From Phytophthora hibernalis (Eukaryota; Oomycota; Peronosporomycetes; Peronosporales; Peronosporaceae), in contig JAAKBF010000033.1 of the NCBI GenBank assembly GCA_012656075.1, positions 310,001-374,000 of the forward strand: a stretch of DNA of 64,000 nucleotides, given 5' to 3'. This document shows positions 12,463 to 22,600 of the stretch, piece by piece. The position numbers were made by a program, and so were the translations under genes. The notes under the pieces were generated by a model, which made no database searches, was not told the DNA's origin, and worked only from the letters and a program-made list of their open reading frames with translations. Each line of letters starts with the position of its first letter. Position 1 is the stretch's first letter.

Positions 12463-13089
12463 ATGGGTGATATCCCTGCCCTTGATATCAAAAAGCTGTT
12501 TAGAATGGTTGTCCTTGGACCCTCGTTCAGTGGGAAGAACAATCTCTGTATGTTCATCCTAAAGCATTCTCCTCACGTATTCGCACATTTGACGATCATA
12601 GCCCACAATCCACACCAAGAATTATACGAGTATCTACGTGATAAGTTAGAAGATTTTATCACTTTTGCTGACCCTGATACTCCACCCAGCGTTGATCAAG
12701 TACGTCATACACCAATGAGTTCTAACAAGCCTGAGCTTGTTATCATCGATGATTTTAGTAATGATAAGCTACTCCAGAAGAACATCTTTTCTCATTACTA
12801 CACAAGAGGAAGACACTTCAAATTGAGTACCATATTCCTTAGCCACGGCTACTTTGCTACTGATAAGATGATCAGACTCAACAGTGAATACGTAGCTATC
12901 CTAAGAGCGAATTCCAAGCGTGATTTACAGATGGTTGTAAAGGACTTCAATATCAAGGGTGTAGATGATCGCTCGATTGTCAATTACTACAATAAAGCCA
13001 CTGAACAAAAAGAACAGATGCTGTTCATTGACTCCGTGAAGGGACAAATCCGCTATAATTTCGACAGACCTATTGCTATGGATGACTAA
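12463..13089 (+). CDS. Genome-packaging ATPase (A32/FtsK-HerA type)
   Basis: This intact gene encodes 208 residues, the usual length for Polinton and virophage packaging ATPases that pump DNA into the capsid. A P-loop lies at residues 18-28 (LGPSFSGKNNL) and Walker B at about 91-97 (ELVIIDDF). It is followed by the conserved YTRGRH ... STIFLSHGYF segment, which corresponds to the sensor region of this family. The residue after the P-loop lysine is Asn rather than Thr or Ser, which is unusual. The penton gene follows 47 bp downstream on the same strand, as in a capsid-morphogenesis module. This is one of the few viral genes here without a frame break. Confidence 0.88.
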   Translation: MGDIPALDIKKLFRMVVLGPSFSGKNNLCMFILKHSPHVFAHLTIIAHNPHQELYEYLRDKLEDFITFADPDTPPSVDQVRHTPMSSNKPELVIIDDFSNDKLLQKNIFSHYYTRGRHFKLSTIFLSHGYFATDKMIRLNSEYVAILRANSKRDLQMVVKDFNIKGVDDRSIVNYYNKATEQKEQMLFIDSVKGQIRYNFDRPIAMDD

Positions 13090-13136
13090 TTCCGAATTAT
13101 CAATCAGAAAAATGCTTAGCATCATATATAACAAAA

Positions 13137-14062
13137 ATGGCGAGCTTTCTCAAACTCGACAGTACCAACCTAATCCAAGATGGCTCAACTTGGAAATACT
13201 CGTTCCTGGGTTCAGCTGCTGACTTCCGCGACGTAGTTTGTGCAGTCCAAAGCATTACCATGTACAATAGTGAGTACAACATTGACGCGATGCAATTCCA
13301 AAACACAAGCTTCAAAGTCGAAGTCCCGACTGCTGCTACCACCTCTACTATCAGTATCACTCTCCCTGATGGCATTTATTCTTATGACGACATCAATCGC
13401 AGCATTCAGACAGCCCCGGTCAATGCTGGAGCATATTTGATCGATCCAACTGGAAACAATGTGTTCTATCTAAAGCTTAGTGAAAATAGTGTCTATTACG
13501 CATGCCAGGTGGATTTTTCAGCAACACCAACGACATTACCAACTCTTGGAGGTACTTGGACGAGACCCGCCACTGGACTATATTCTGCTTTGGTACTGGA
13601 TTGCCTACTACCACTCGTGTACCTCGACTAATTATTGATAATGTTGAGTTTGGAAAGGTGCTTGGTCTTACTGCACGTACGTACCCTGATGCCTCAGCAA
13701 TCGTTGCCAGTGCTCAGCTCTCTAACATTATCCCTCAAATTCACCCCACCAGCTCATACATCGTTCGTTGCGACTTGATCAAAAATGAGTACGTTGCATC
13801 TGGTGATATTGTCAGCGCATTTGACAGAGGTGATGCAGCAATTGGTCAGCTAATTTCGTACAAACCCAGTAAGTATGCGTGGACGAATTGTTTCAATGGA
13901 TCGAGATCAACGATCACTGTCAGCATCTACAACCAAAAGGACAAGAAGGTAATCTTTCGCGATACTCCAGTCTCGATCATGCTGTTGCTGAGACAAAAAA
14001 TAGGTAGGCTAATGCTTCATTTTTCTCTCACAAACGGAAGGAGCCAATTGACTTCCGCATAG
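13137..14062 (+). CDS. Minor capsid (penton) protein, single jelly-roll type, one frameshift
   Basis: The frame from ATG 13137 encodes about 150 residues and shifts by one base near 13590-13600 into the frame that runs to 14062, for about 290 to 308 residues in all. The N-terminal part is beta-rich (KYSFLGSAADFRDVVCAVQS, SFKVEVP). The end reads VIFRDTPVSIMLLLRQK, a pattern typical of penton proteins in Polinton-like viruses. The real stop may lie near 14005 if the A6 run there has lost or gained a base. The reading frame to 14062 would overlap the convergent gene's stop at 14028. Position directly after the ATPase supports the call. Assignment is by pattern and context; a structure prediction would settle the fold. 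Confidence 0.68.
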
Positions 14063-14775
14063 CACGGATCTTAGCCATATGATCCTTAGCTTCTTGCGAA
14101 CCCTTTGGCTTGCCAACACCTACTCCATACCGACGACGGACCTCGCCTCGAATCGACTTGATCAGGTCCCCATGCTCAGGTTTGGTCGCCTTAGATAGTA
14201 GATACTTCTCTCTAACATCAACGGCATCGGTTAGAACTCCTCTCCGTTTAGCATACGAAAGCGCACGCTTTGCTCCTTTCTTAATATCAGTCATAGTTAG
14301 TCGTCCTCCTTCCCTATCACTATCTGAGTCATAAACACCAATGCCAGTCAAGGATCGGATAGCAGCTCTTGCAGGGATGGCACCCTGTGGAGCTCCGATT
14401 GCGGTTGCAAGAGCGGGCACAGGAACGTCGGCAGCGCGAGACAATAGACCTGAGTCCTTAGCAAACTTGAAAGCTGATTTAATGCCTCCCCATACCTTGG
14501 ACCAGATACTCGAACCATACATGCCACCTCCTTGCATATGCTTAAACGGGTAGCCAATCTCCTTTTGTGATAGCCAAACGTGTTCCTTTACCAGATTTGC
14601 GAGCCCGAAGAGCTTTCGCATATGACTCTGGGTGAAGATGAAGTGTAGCTCCAGAGCCACTTAGCTCATATTTAGTTAATGATAATGTCCCAGTCTTGAA
14701 TGCTTTCTTGAGCTTGGACTCAGGAACAGATACGGAAACTTCTAACTCTTTGAAAACCATGTTTATTTTTACCAT
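14028..14775 (-). CDS. Basic minor virion protein with glycine motif, one frameshift
   Basis: The first frame starts at 14775 (or the second Met at 14760) and reads VFKELEVSVSVPESKLKKAF and later GKGTRLAITKG. A missing base near 14565 moves it into a frame with HMQGGGMYGSSIWSKVWGG and a long Arg/Lys-rich tail to the stop at 14028. The total is about 248 residues. A short beta domain, then a Gly-rich hydrophobic linker, then a basic tail recurs in Polinton-like viruses and many large DNA viruses, and is usually compared with adenovirus core or pVI-like proteins. That comparison is inference. The gene is convergent with the penton gene and divergent from the major capsid gene. Confidence 0.55.
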
Positions 14776-14852
14776 TTTGAGAGAAAATATGAATTATATT
14801 TAATCCTGAATGAAGATAGAATATTATATAAATATAAACGTACATTTGTACC
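14776..14852. promoter_or_regulatory. AT-rich bidirectional promoter region of capsid genes
   Basis: About 77 bp separate the minor virion protein (minus) and the major capsid protein (plus). The centre contains TATTATATAAATATAAAC, with TATA-like matches on both strands. Its position and composition fit a shared late promoter. No experiment or consensus backs this. Confidence 0.4.
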
Positions 14853-15735
14853 ATGCTCGGACACATCTATCGTATTATCCACCTTGCTCAGTCCGCTTTG
14901 TACAGTTCTGCTACCAGCTCGACTACGTGGATACTCAAACACTACTACATTCTCATCTTCGTTTGCCACCACTTTGGTGCATCTATCCCCAACGATGGAT
15001 TTGTTCGCCGACTTCTGTCTAACCCTCCTAATGATGGCTCTGATTTCTCTACGTCGTGGCCGTCTGTGGGTGGAGCTGCTGCTTCTACCACTATCTCGAA
15101 TCAGACTGCTCGTGGTGCCTTCGTATCTGGTGCTGCTACCGCTAACGCCATCATGGGAACGTGGAACTATATGCTAAAGGTTAAGCTAACTGACCTCCAT
15201 CCGATTTTCAAGGAGCTCGATTTGATGGCCAACCCTCAGATCCGTCTCCGTTTCCGCGTCAATCAGGGTACTTCGTCTGTTGCTGTAGATGCGTCGAAGG
15301 GTATGTCGCTAACCAGTACTACGCTCGCGAGTGGTAATGTCTGTCCTGTTATGGTTGCGGCTTCTTCCACCGGTAATCCTATGGCTGGTGTCCTTGCGGC
15401 TTCTGCCCCATTCAGCATTTCTTGGGGCGCCGTTGTCAATGCACTTGAACCGACCATCGATGGTACGTACATGCCATTCACTACTTCTCGTCTGTATGTA
15501 CCGTTCGTTCATCTTGAGAACCCTCAGGCAATTATCTCCAAGCCTGTTAAGAAGGTTCGATACAATGATTGCTATGCACAGTGGTTCTACCAGCGTGCTG
15601 GTACTGGTAAGCAGTCGACTCAGCTTAATGCTGCATTCGATCTCCAGCTTTCGGCTTCTGTTAAGAATGCTAAGTATGTTATCCTCCTACCTTTTGCTGA
15701 GCAGACGGGTAGTTTTGCTTCTGCTGCTGTACACG
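14853..15735 (+). CDS. Major capsid protein (double jelly-roll), 3'-truncated
   Basis: The frame from ATG 14853 contains a block characteristic of Polinton and Polinton-like virus major capsid proteins: PNDGFVRRLLSNPP, then GTWNYMLKVKLTDLHPIFKE, then DLMANPQIRLRFRVN, and later SASVKNAKYVILLPFAE. The protein would form the hexon-like capsomers. Only about 294 residues are present before the sequence switches, at about 15735, to a repeat also found at 36612, so the C-terminal jelly roll is incomplete. The first 45 residues do not resemble the family and may be out of frame, so the exact start is uncertain. Context supports the call, with penton, ATPase and fibre genes next to it. Confidence 0.78.
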
Positions 15736-15739
15736 GGTC

Positions 15740-15915
15740 TAAAACCCTCATAAGATCCAAAGAACGTGGCATGCGCTCTTAGGTGGTCGAGAGGTCGTGC
15801 CGCTGAAAGCGATCCTGTCCACAAAGAAGGTTCCAGGAATGTTCTTCGTGGTAAATTACGGTAAGGAAAAAACTGCCGGCGTATTGTTCCAAGTATTACT
15901 ACTTGCGACGCTGCT
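15740..15915. repeat. Dispersed repeat, copy at the capsid-gene truncation point
   Basis: The stretch from AAGATCCAAAGAACG through GGTGGTCGAGAGGT, GAAGGTTCCAGGAATGTTCT and TGCCGGCGTATTGTTCC-like sequence matches 36612-36790 with roughly 75-80% identity by eye. The second copy sits immediately upstream of the SET-domain gene. On the minus strand both copies keep an open frame with shared blocks such as PLDHLR and FFGS/SFGS. Here the repeat cuts the capsid gene, so it belongs to whatever inserted or recombined at about 15735. Confidence 0.7.
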
Positions 15916-15942
15916 TGCTCGGAGTTGGTCGACGGAAGATTG

Positions 15943-16071
15943 ATATGTGGTGTGGTGTAGTGTGGTGCGGCAGTAATGTGGTGTGGTGTGGCGCGTCTGT
16001 AATGTGGTGTGGGGTAGTGTGCCGCGGCTCTAATGTGGTGTGGGGTAGTGTGGCGCGGCACCCACACGTTG
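15943..16071. repeat. GT-rich minisatellite
   Basis: Three to four imperfect units of about 30-36 bp with the core TAATGTGGTGTGGGGTAGTG lie in a row. No gene is supported here; the open frames through it are low-complexity. Confidence 0.75.
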
Positions 16072-17206
16072 ACAACCGTGACGCCGTCGCATCACGTGGC
16101 CGAGTGTGCGCAGCCATGCACAGCGGCAGAACGGCATCTCGGCCCGCCCTATTTGTGTTTATTGTAGGAGATGCGCTACTTTGCTGCTCAGAGTTTACGT
16201 GTGTTTGTTATATTTCCTCAACCATGCCCAGTCATGCCCAGCTGTGACCATGTGGGACGGAAAAACCTATGAGTTAGGGAGATCGAGGTGTGACTCACTT
16301 ACAAAAAGACCAAAACGAGATTTAGATCCGATTGAAGAATGGCACGCGTTGCTGCCCCCAACTGAGAAATCTGAGACGAGCCAATTGTGCCCAATCACAC
16401 CCAACCACGCCCAACCGACACCCAAACGCGCCCAAGTGACGCCCGTGTGACCCCAAATTGGCCCCCAATTTGATAGAGTCAGTTTGGAGCGTAAAGGTGC
16501 GGAGCTGTATAGCCGGATGATGTATATTAGCATTTAAGCGGAGCGGTGATGATCTGAATGAATCATTGACCAAGTCGGCGATTCACCGAGTCGACCATGC
16601 ACCGAGTTGACAGAGTCAAAATTGACACACAGGCACCAAGTAGCCTAGTAGCGCACGCATTGACTAAGTGACATGTGGACACTCTGACAAGGAAGTCAAG
16701 GGTATCATTAGCTAGTGCATTGAAATTGGACATAGAAGACTATCTGTTCAACAGAAGCTACCTTAAGCTTACACGCACATGCAAAAATAGCGGTATCGAA
16801 GACACTGCAGCGTCTTCTTGTCCAAATGACCGATCGGCTCACCTCAGCAAAACATCTCAAAGGCCAGTAGGACGTGCACTCCGCAATTTTAGCTATCCAC
16901 CTGAATTCCCAATCCCGACTGTGTCGGTGCTGTATTATCACGTTTTTGAGCCTCCGAACGAGATTTTGCATGTGTTGATTGGTGGGGTGACTGACTGAGT
17001 TCTCTTGGGCACCCACTTTCCGAAGTTCGTTCACAGTGCCCAACACTTCCGGCTCTAGCGCTGTCTTGTTGTGCGGATAGTGCCAGAATGTCTTTTCGTG
17101 CAAGGAGTGATTGTGCACCAACCTAGCCAAAGTCATCCACACCACAAATTCTCCATCCGACACCTGAACGCAAGCATTGATCTAAAGAGTAGCACAAATG
17201 GCACGT
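16072..17206. other. Repeat-derived region without recognisable gene
   Basis: I find no convincing coding sequence. Clusters of CACCCAA-type motifs occur near 16380-16460 and again near 17210-17280, and ACCGAGT-type motifs near 16575-16625. An open frame on the minus strand from 17163 to 16708 shows no motif I recognise. Confidence 0.4.
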
Positions 17207-17594
17207 TTACCCAATCATCACCCAACTGGTACCCATCGGAAGCCCAACTTCATCCAACCGACACCCAACTGGGTAAGGAAAGAAAAACTCACCTGAGCAT
17301 CGCAATCCAGGGCCCTCGATTGTATCCGCTTCTTTTCCTTGATCATGCGACCTGTACTTGCCCGCATGTGTGCAGACAAACGTCTTGCCGTAGTTCCCCC
17401 ACTCCTCCGGAAGCAACGGCGTCTTGGACCCCGACAAGCGTATGATTTTGTTCCTTGCAGCTACCGTCTTGTTTGTACGCACGCTGAAGCTCTACAACAA
17501 TAACAAATAAATCAATAGTAGCCCCATCTTCCTTTTGCAACACGATGGATGCGTTGAATGCCTTGTAATAGCGTACCTGGTACGTTGCCTTCAT
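17207..17594 (-). pseudogene. Remnant of a transposase N-terminal exon (Mutator/FAR1-like)
   Basis: The minus strand reads FNASIVLQKEDG, then across a probable intron (GT... to TTGTTGTAG) SVRTNKTVAARNKIIRLSG and EEWGNYGKTFVCTHAGKYRS. The Cys-Thr-His-Ala-Gly-Lys-Tyr pattern resembles the N-terminal DNA-binding region of oomycete Mutator-like or FAR1-like transposases. Nothing recognisable follows, so only this fragment remains. The family name is from memory of similar proteins and is tentative. Confidence 0.4.
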
Positions 17595-18409
17595 GTATGT
17601 TTGTAGATACTCGTTCAGCTCCCTCCGGTTGGGTTGACTTTCGTGTACTCATAGCCTTAACAAGAGACCTTGATCACACCATTTCGGGAGTTGGTATGCG
17701 TTGTTGCTGATGTTGAGATTGGGGTCGGTGTTCGGCTTCGTGTTGGGCAAGGTGCTACATGCGACGCTGGTGGTCTCCCTAGCTGTACCAATGCCAACGG
17801 CGACCGGTTTAGTGGAGAGAAACAAATTGTCGATGTAGATGAGTCTGAAATATCACTTGATTCTTGTTGTGCTAGGTGATTTCGCCTTGATCGTCGCGCA
17901 GTTGGCGAGTAGCGAAGGTGTCAGCCTCGCTGCCGTGTGCGTGACGACGATGAACGCACCATCGGTATTTTGCAGGTGTCGTTGTAGAGGTAGCTCGATA
18001 AGTTGAACTCAAAAGAAAAGAGAGAGATTCAATAGAGTTTATACAGAACAGACTGCATACCGAGTGCACCTTGTGAAAGCAGAACTTGCCCTCGATCTCC
18101 CTTCTTGCGTGCTTCTGTTCCTTCAAAATATTTACTCGGCTGACGCCACTAACCACTCATGCTTGTCGCCGCGTGCCACTCGACCAATACTGTCGCTGGC
18201 TCGGCCGTGTTGCCTCAGCGGCATGCGTCTTCTCTTGCCATTCGTTGGTCCCCGTGCAATAAGGCGTCGAGATCGGCTTCGGGATCAGCAGCTCGCTCGG
18301 TAGCTCGCAGTATCGTTTAGCTGTTAGTTTATTAATGTGCTGCGTTTGCTGTGGAAGGGAACCTGTGAAAAAGGATATTTTGGTCATGGCATTTGTATTT
18401 GATCAAACA
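17595..18409. other. Region without recognisable gene
   Basis: Several short open frames exist on both strands, but none shows a motif, consistent composition or a neighbour that would support it. Confidence 0.4.
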
Positions 18410-18698
18410 TGTGACGAGTCACACAGACAGCACCTTGCCTTGGGGAAGCGTAAGATAGCAAAGGCTCTCAGTGAACGATAAGTTCACTGTTCCCGGCTTA
18501 AGGGAACTGTCTGCGGGATTGATAGCTAGATAAAGACTGAATATATATTATAGCTGAGCTAAGCTTGTAGCATAAAACTCTTAGTCATATATAGTAAAAG
18601 CTAAAGAGCGTCCATGGTTGGCTCACAGCCAGCCGGTACCATGTACCATGGACTCTAAAGAGGGACATCCGTCATACACGTCGGTGTACCCCGTTACA
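18410..18698 (-). mobile_element. Gypsy-type LTR
   Basis: On the minus strand the 289-bp unit starts TGTAACGGGGTACACCG and ends CTCGTCACA, with imperfect inverted ends of the TGTAAC type seen in oomycete Gypsy LTRs. A TATATA-rich stretch lies in the middle. On the minus strand it is preceded by the purine-rich GGAGAAGGA, which looks like a polypurine tract, so this may be a 3' LTR with internal sequence lost rather than a solo LTR. The five bases on either side (AAACA and TCCTT) do not match. Confidence 0.6.
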
Positions 18699-19670
18699 TC
18701 CTTCTCCAACTAACTGAAAATCACACCTGATTTTCAAATCAGAAGTGAGAGAATTCGAACACCCAAATGGGCAATTCTTGAGTGCAGCCTAAGCACGACT
18801 GGCGCGCCCTCTCGTCGGTCACACAGTGACTTGTGTCCATGACTGACACTGCGAGTTGCATCCTTACACTCGCGACGACGTTGGCCGTAATGCCGACGGG
18901 CATAGTTGGTCTTTGCTTGGACGCTAGCACGGAATGTAATAGCATCCAAACTTGCGGTGGATAACCGCAGTTTTACCCAAGGACCGTGGGCCCTCCTGAT
19001 ACTTCGTGCGTCTTGTTCCTCCCGCGCGGTGCTACACCTCGAAGGCTATCGCATTGCCCAAGAGTGGAGTGAGCTCGCAGCTAATCTCCTGGCATGATTG
19101 CAGCCGGTATGGGTCACGCTAGCCACGGCCGACCCCGAGTGGACCCTCGGAGCCGTACTCGGACTCATGTCATTCATTGTCCATAGTATAGAGGCATCAT
19201 GCTTCAGCTATTAGCATGCCGGATGGAGCCGCAAGCTCTTCCCCGCGTCTTGTGTATCAAACCAAAGACGCGTGCATGTCGGTCGTCGACACTGACGTAC
19301 CCAACGGTACTTCTAGCATTATGGCGGGTTACCTGGTGAACCCGACACCTCAACGTGGTATAAGCGACTGCCTCGCGCATCGCGCAGACCATGACATGGT
19401 CAGGTGCATGCATGACTGCACGACACTCGGTCATTTAGATGACCATGATCGCGTACGGGTCCATGGCCACGCGATGTGGGCCTACAGGCTCGCGACCACG
19501 TCGGCGTACGGGTTGACAGCCACGTAAGCGATCGCGTCGATGACCATGAATGCACACAGGTACATGCCCACGTTGTCGTACATCCCATCGACGTACGGTT
19601 CCATGGCGCGTAGGCGTACGTCACGTCGGCGTACAGGTTCACAACCACGACGGCGTATAGAGACGCAAAC
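18699..19670. other. Degenerate repeats up to the edge of duplication copy 2
   Basis: The part near 18700-18950 may be internal Gypsy sequence on the minus strand, but I find no domain. Positions 19430-19660 contain imperfect repeats built on CGTACGG and ACGTCGGCGTAC. Homology to 2265 begins at 19671. Confidence 0.4.
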
Positions 19671-22600
19671 CTAGCAATGTTCATCCCGTACTGCTTTTTC
19701 TTCTTCCTCGAGCATAATGGTGCGTGGCTCTCTCGTACTCTTTCTCCAACTTTTGAAACACGGTCTAATAGCAGCCGTGCGAATATACTGTAGGTGTGGA
19801 TTACAGTTTTCAGTTTTCCTGGGTAGACAAATCGTGAAATCGCGAGACCACCTTTTGAAGCGATTTAGTCGGATGAAAACGTGTTGTTTGAGCATGTAGC
19901 TTGAGATCAATAAACGCTGATATCAAAGTGGAATCGTTGTAGGCAACTAAGTTTTCAGATCGGAACGACCAAGAAGGCTTACTTCAAGTTGCAACTTGTT
20001 CGTCAGGGATGGCCTTTGTTTTTGATGGGTACTTGAAGTACTATGGTAGATGGCGTTGAGTAGCTAGCACCATTTGAGGCGTCAACAATTTTTCACAAAA
20101 AGCAAATGTATTTAAAAGAAAAATCTCGAGTCCAAAACACTACACATGCACAGCTCGCACCCTACGATGACAGACGAAATTACTGGATCGCCTGTCATGC
20201 GTAGTTAGTTGCGAGCAACGATTGTCACTGCAAGATCCACTTTGCTTATCTCTTCAGGTGGCTCACGTATTTGAACGTTAAGTAAATGGCCACCTGCAGC
20301 ACCACCCAGATCACCAACAACCCCGCCATGAAGTTGTACTTGTTGTCAGGACGGAAGTCGTACGTCTTCTCGATGTAGGCGGCCACCGTCATGTTCGTTG
20401 TCGTGTTGCCCGACGGCACCGAGATCACGTCTTGGTTGTCACCGAACTGCGCACCAACCAGCGCTGCAAGCGAGTAACTCGACGGCATCAGGTACGTGAA
20501 CCACTTATAGCCCGCCTTCATGGCCGTGCGCGGCAACAAGTAGCCGAGAACAGGTTGAACAGGCACGACAAGGCACCCACAGCCACGTTCGCCACCTTCT
20601 CGTTCGGCATCAAAGCAGACATCCACTGCCCCACGTACGTACACGCTGACGTGTACAGATAGAACACGAACATGAAGAAAAAGTAGTCACCCGCGTTCGA
20701 GCTCCAACCCACCAGCCAGTACTCGATCGTCACGAAAAGCACTATCACGATGATCAAGTACGGCACCTCTGCGAACCACAGCGACAGACTGTACGGCAGT
20801 GGGCCGTAGTAGTTCGACATACGCTCGCGGTAGAACACAGCACGCTCGGCGCACGTCACCTCCAGAACAGTCATGAGGTTGATCACACCGATAAAGTCCA
20901 TGCTGTTGTAGATGAGACCGATGTGCGAGTTGATCTTCTTCACACTGGCTGTAGATAGTTGGTAGAACGTGGTGCCGAAGATGATCGCGAATAACGGGAA
21001 CAGGAACATGCGCATGAAGTTGTACTGTGGGTTGCGCCAGTACGTGAGCTGCTGCTTCTTGGCAAGCTGGCCAAGCTGGTTGGTGAAGCCCGTCGCAATC
21101 GATGAGTAGTTCATCGTTGAATGGCGCACGAAGTCGTTCGAAACTTGCGCCAGCTGCAGCGTGCGATCGCGGTTGGACTGGTAGAGCTCACTGTTCTTGT
21201 ACTCGATTGAGTAGTCCTTCACGTCACGACCGATACCAGCACCGATCACCTCCAGCATGTACGTGGCCGGGTTGTACTGCGGACGGATCTCCATCGTGCC
21301 AGGGATGGACTCAAAGTACTCGAGCATCTTCACCGAGTCCACGCCCAAGTCACCGAAGTACGCCGTGTAGCCTCCCTTCTGCAGCAGTAGAAGACCGTCA
21401 AACAGCTCGAAGATCGAAATGCTGGGCTGGTGGATCGTGCACAGCACCGTACGGCCAGTACGCGCAATTGACTGGACTCCGCGCATCACGATCAATGCCG
21501 AACGCGCGTCCAAGCCGCTGGTCGGTTCATCCAAGAACAGAATGCTCGGGTTCGCCACCACTTCGACGCCGATCGTCACGCGCTTCTTCTGCTCCACGGA
21601 CAGACGCCCCACCATCTCGCCAGCGATGGCCGACAGCTCCAGCAACTCTAACGTTTCGTTCACCAAGTTCATCCGCTCCTCCTCCGTAAACGTTGGAGGC
21701 AGACGCAGGTTCGCAGAGAACACCAATGCCTCGTAGATCGTCGCAGCCTCCGAGTGGATGTCCATCTGCTCGCAGTACGCCGTGATGCGGCTGAAGTTCG
21801 CCGGGTCCTTCGGCTCACCGTTCACGATAATGTCGCCCACGATGCGTCCTCCCGTCTTGCGACCGGCGATCACGTCCATCAACGTCGTCTTACCAGCACC
21901 TGTCGCGCCCATGAGTGCCACCATGCGGCCAGGTTCGAAGTGCGCCGTAATGCCACGAAGCAATTGTTTCTCCACACCGGAAGGCAGCGTCACGAAGTAT
22001 TCCAAGTCCTTGATGCACAGGTTCGAGGGGGTGAACGGCAGACCGGCACCTCGGGCCTTTGTCTGCACGACATCACCAGCACCAGGCGTCTTAACTTCGA
22101 CATACACATTGTCCTCCTCAGGAGCGTTGTCCGTCATCGCCTTCACACTCACACCCTTGTACTTCTCGTAACGAATGAAGTGCAGTGCCAGACCGTTGAG
22201 CGTCGTGAAGAATAGGTAGTATGCCACTAAAATGCCGATACCGAACCAGACGTACTCGGTGCCCTCAGTGATCGAGAAACTGTCCAGGAACTTGGTGCTC
22301 TGCGCGGGGGTGTACCGATCACTGGAGAACTCTGATAGCATGTTGCTGCGCAGGGCCCACGCCAGCGGGTTGAACCAGTACATCCAGATCCAGTAGCCCG
22401 GGATCAAGTCCGCCAGGATAATGTTGCCTGAGAACAGCAGGAAGAAGCTTACGGAGATACCCGCCAGTGCTTGGCCCACCGTGATACTCGGCGACAACGA
22501 GCTCAACATCGTCATGTACGCGCCGATGGCATGCTGGAAGCACACAAGCACCAGGAAGAAAACTATGTACTTCTCGAACGTCCGCGTCAGCCCACTCATG

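Noticed and set aside
15943..16071. Possible CRISPR-like array
   Set aside because: The units adjoin without unique spacers, and the genome is eukaryotic; it is a minisatellite.
18410..18698. Solo Gypsy LTR with target duplication
   Set aside because: The flanking five bases differ, and a purine tract beside one end suggests a truncated element instead.
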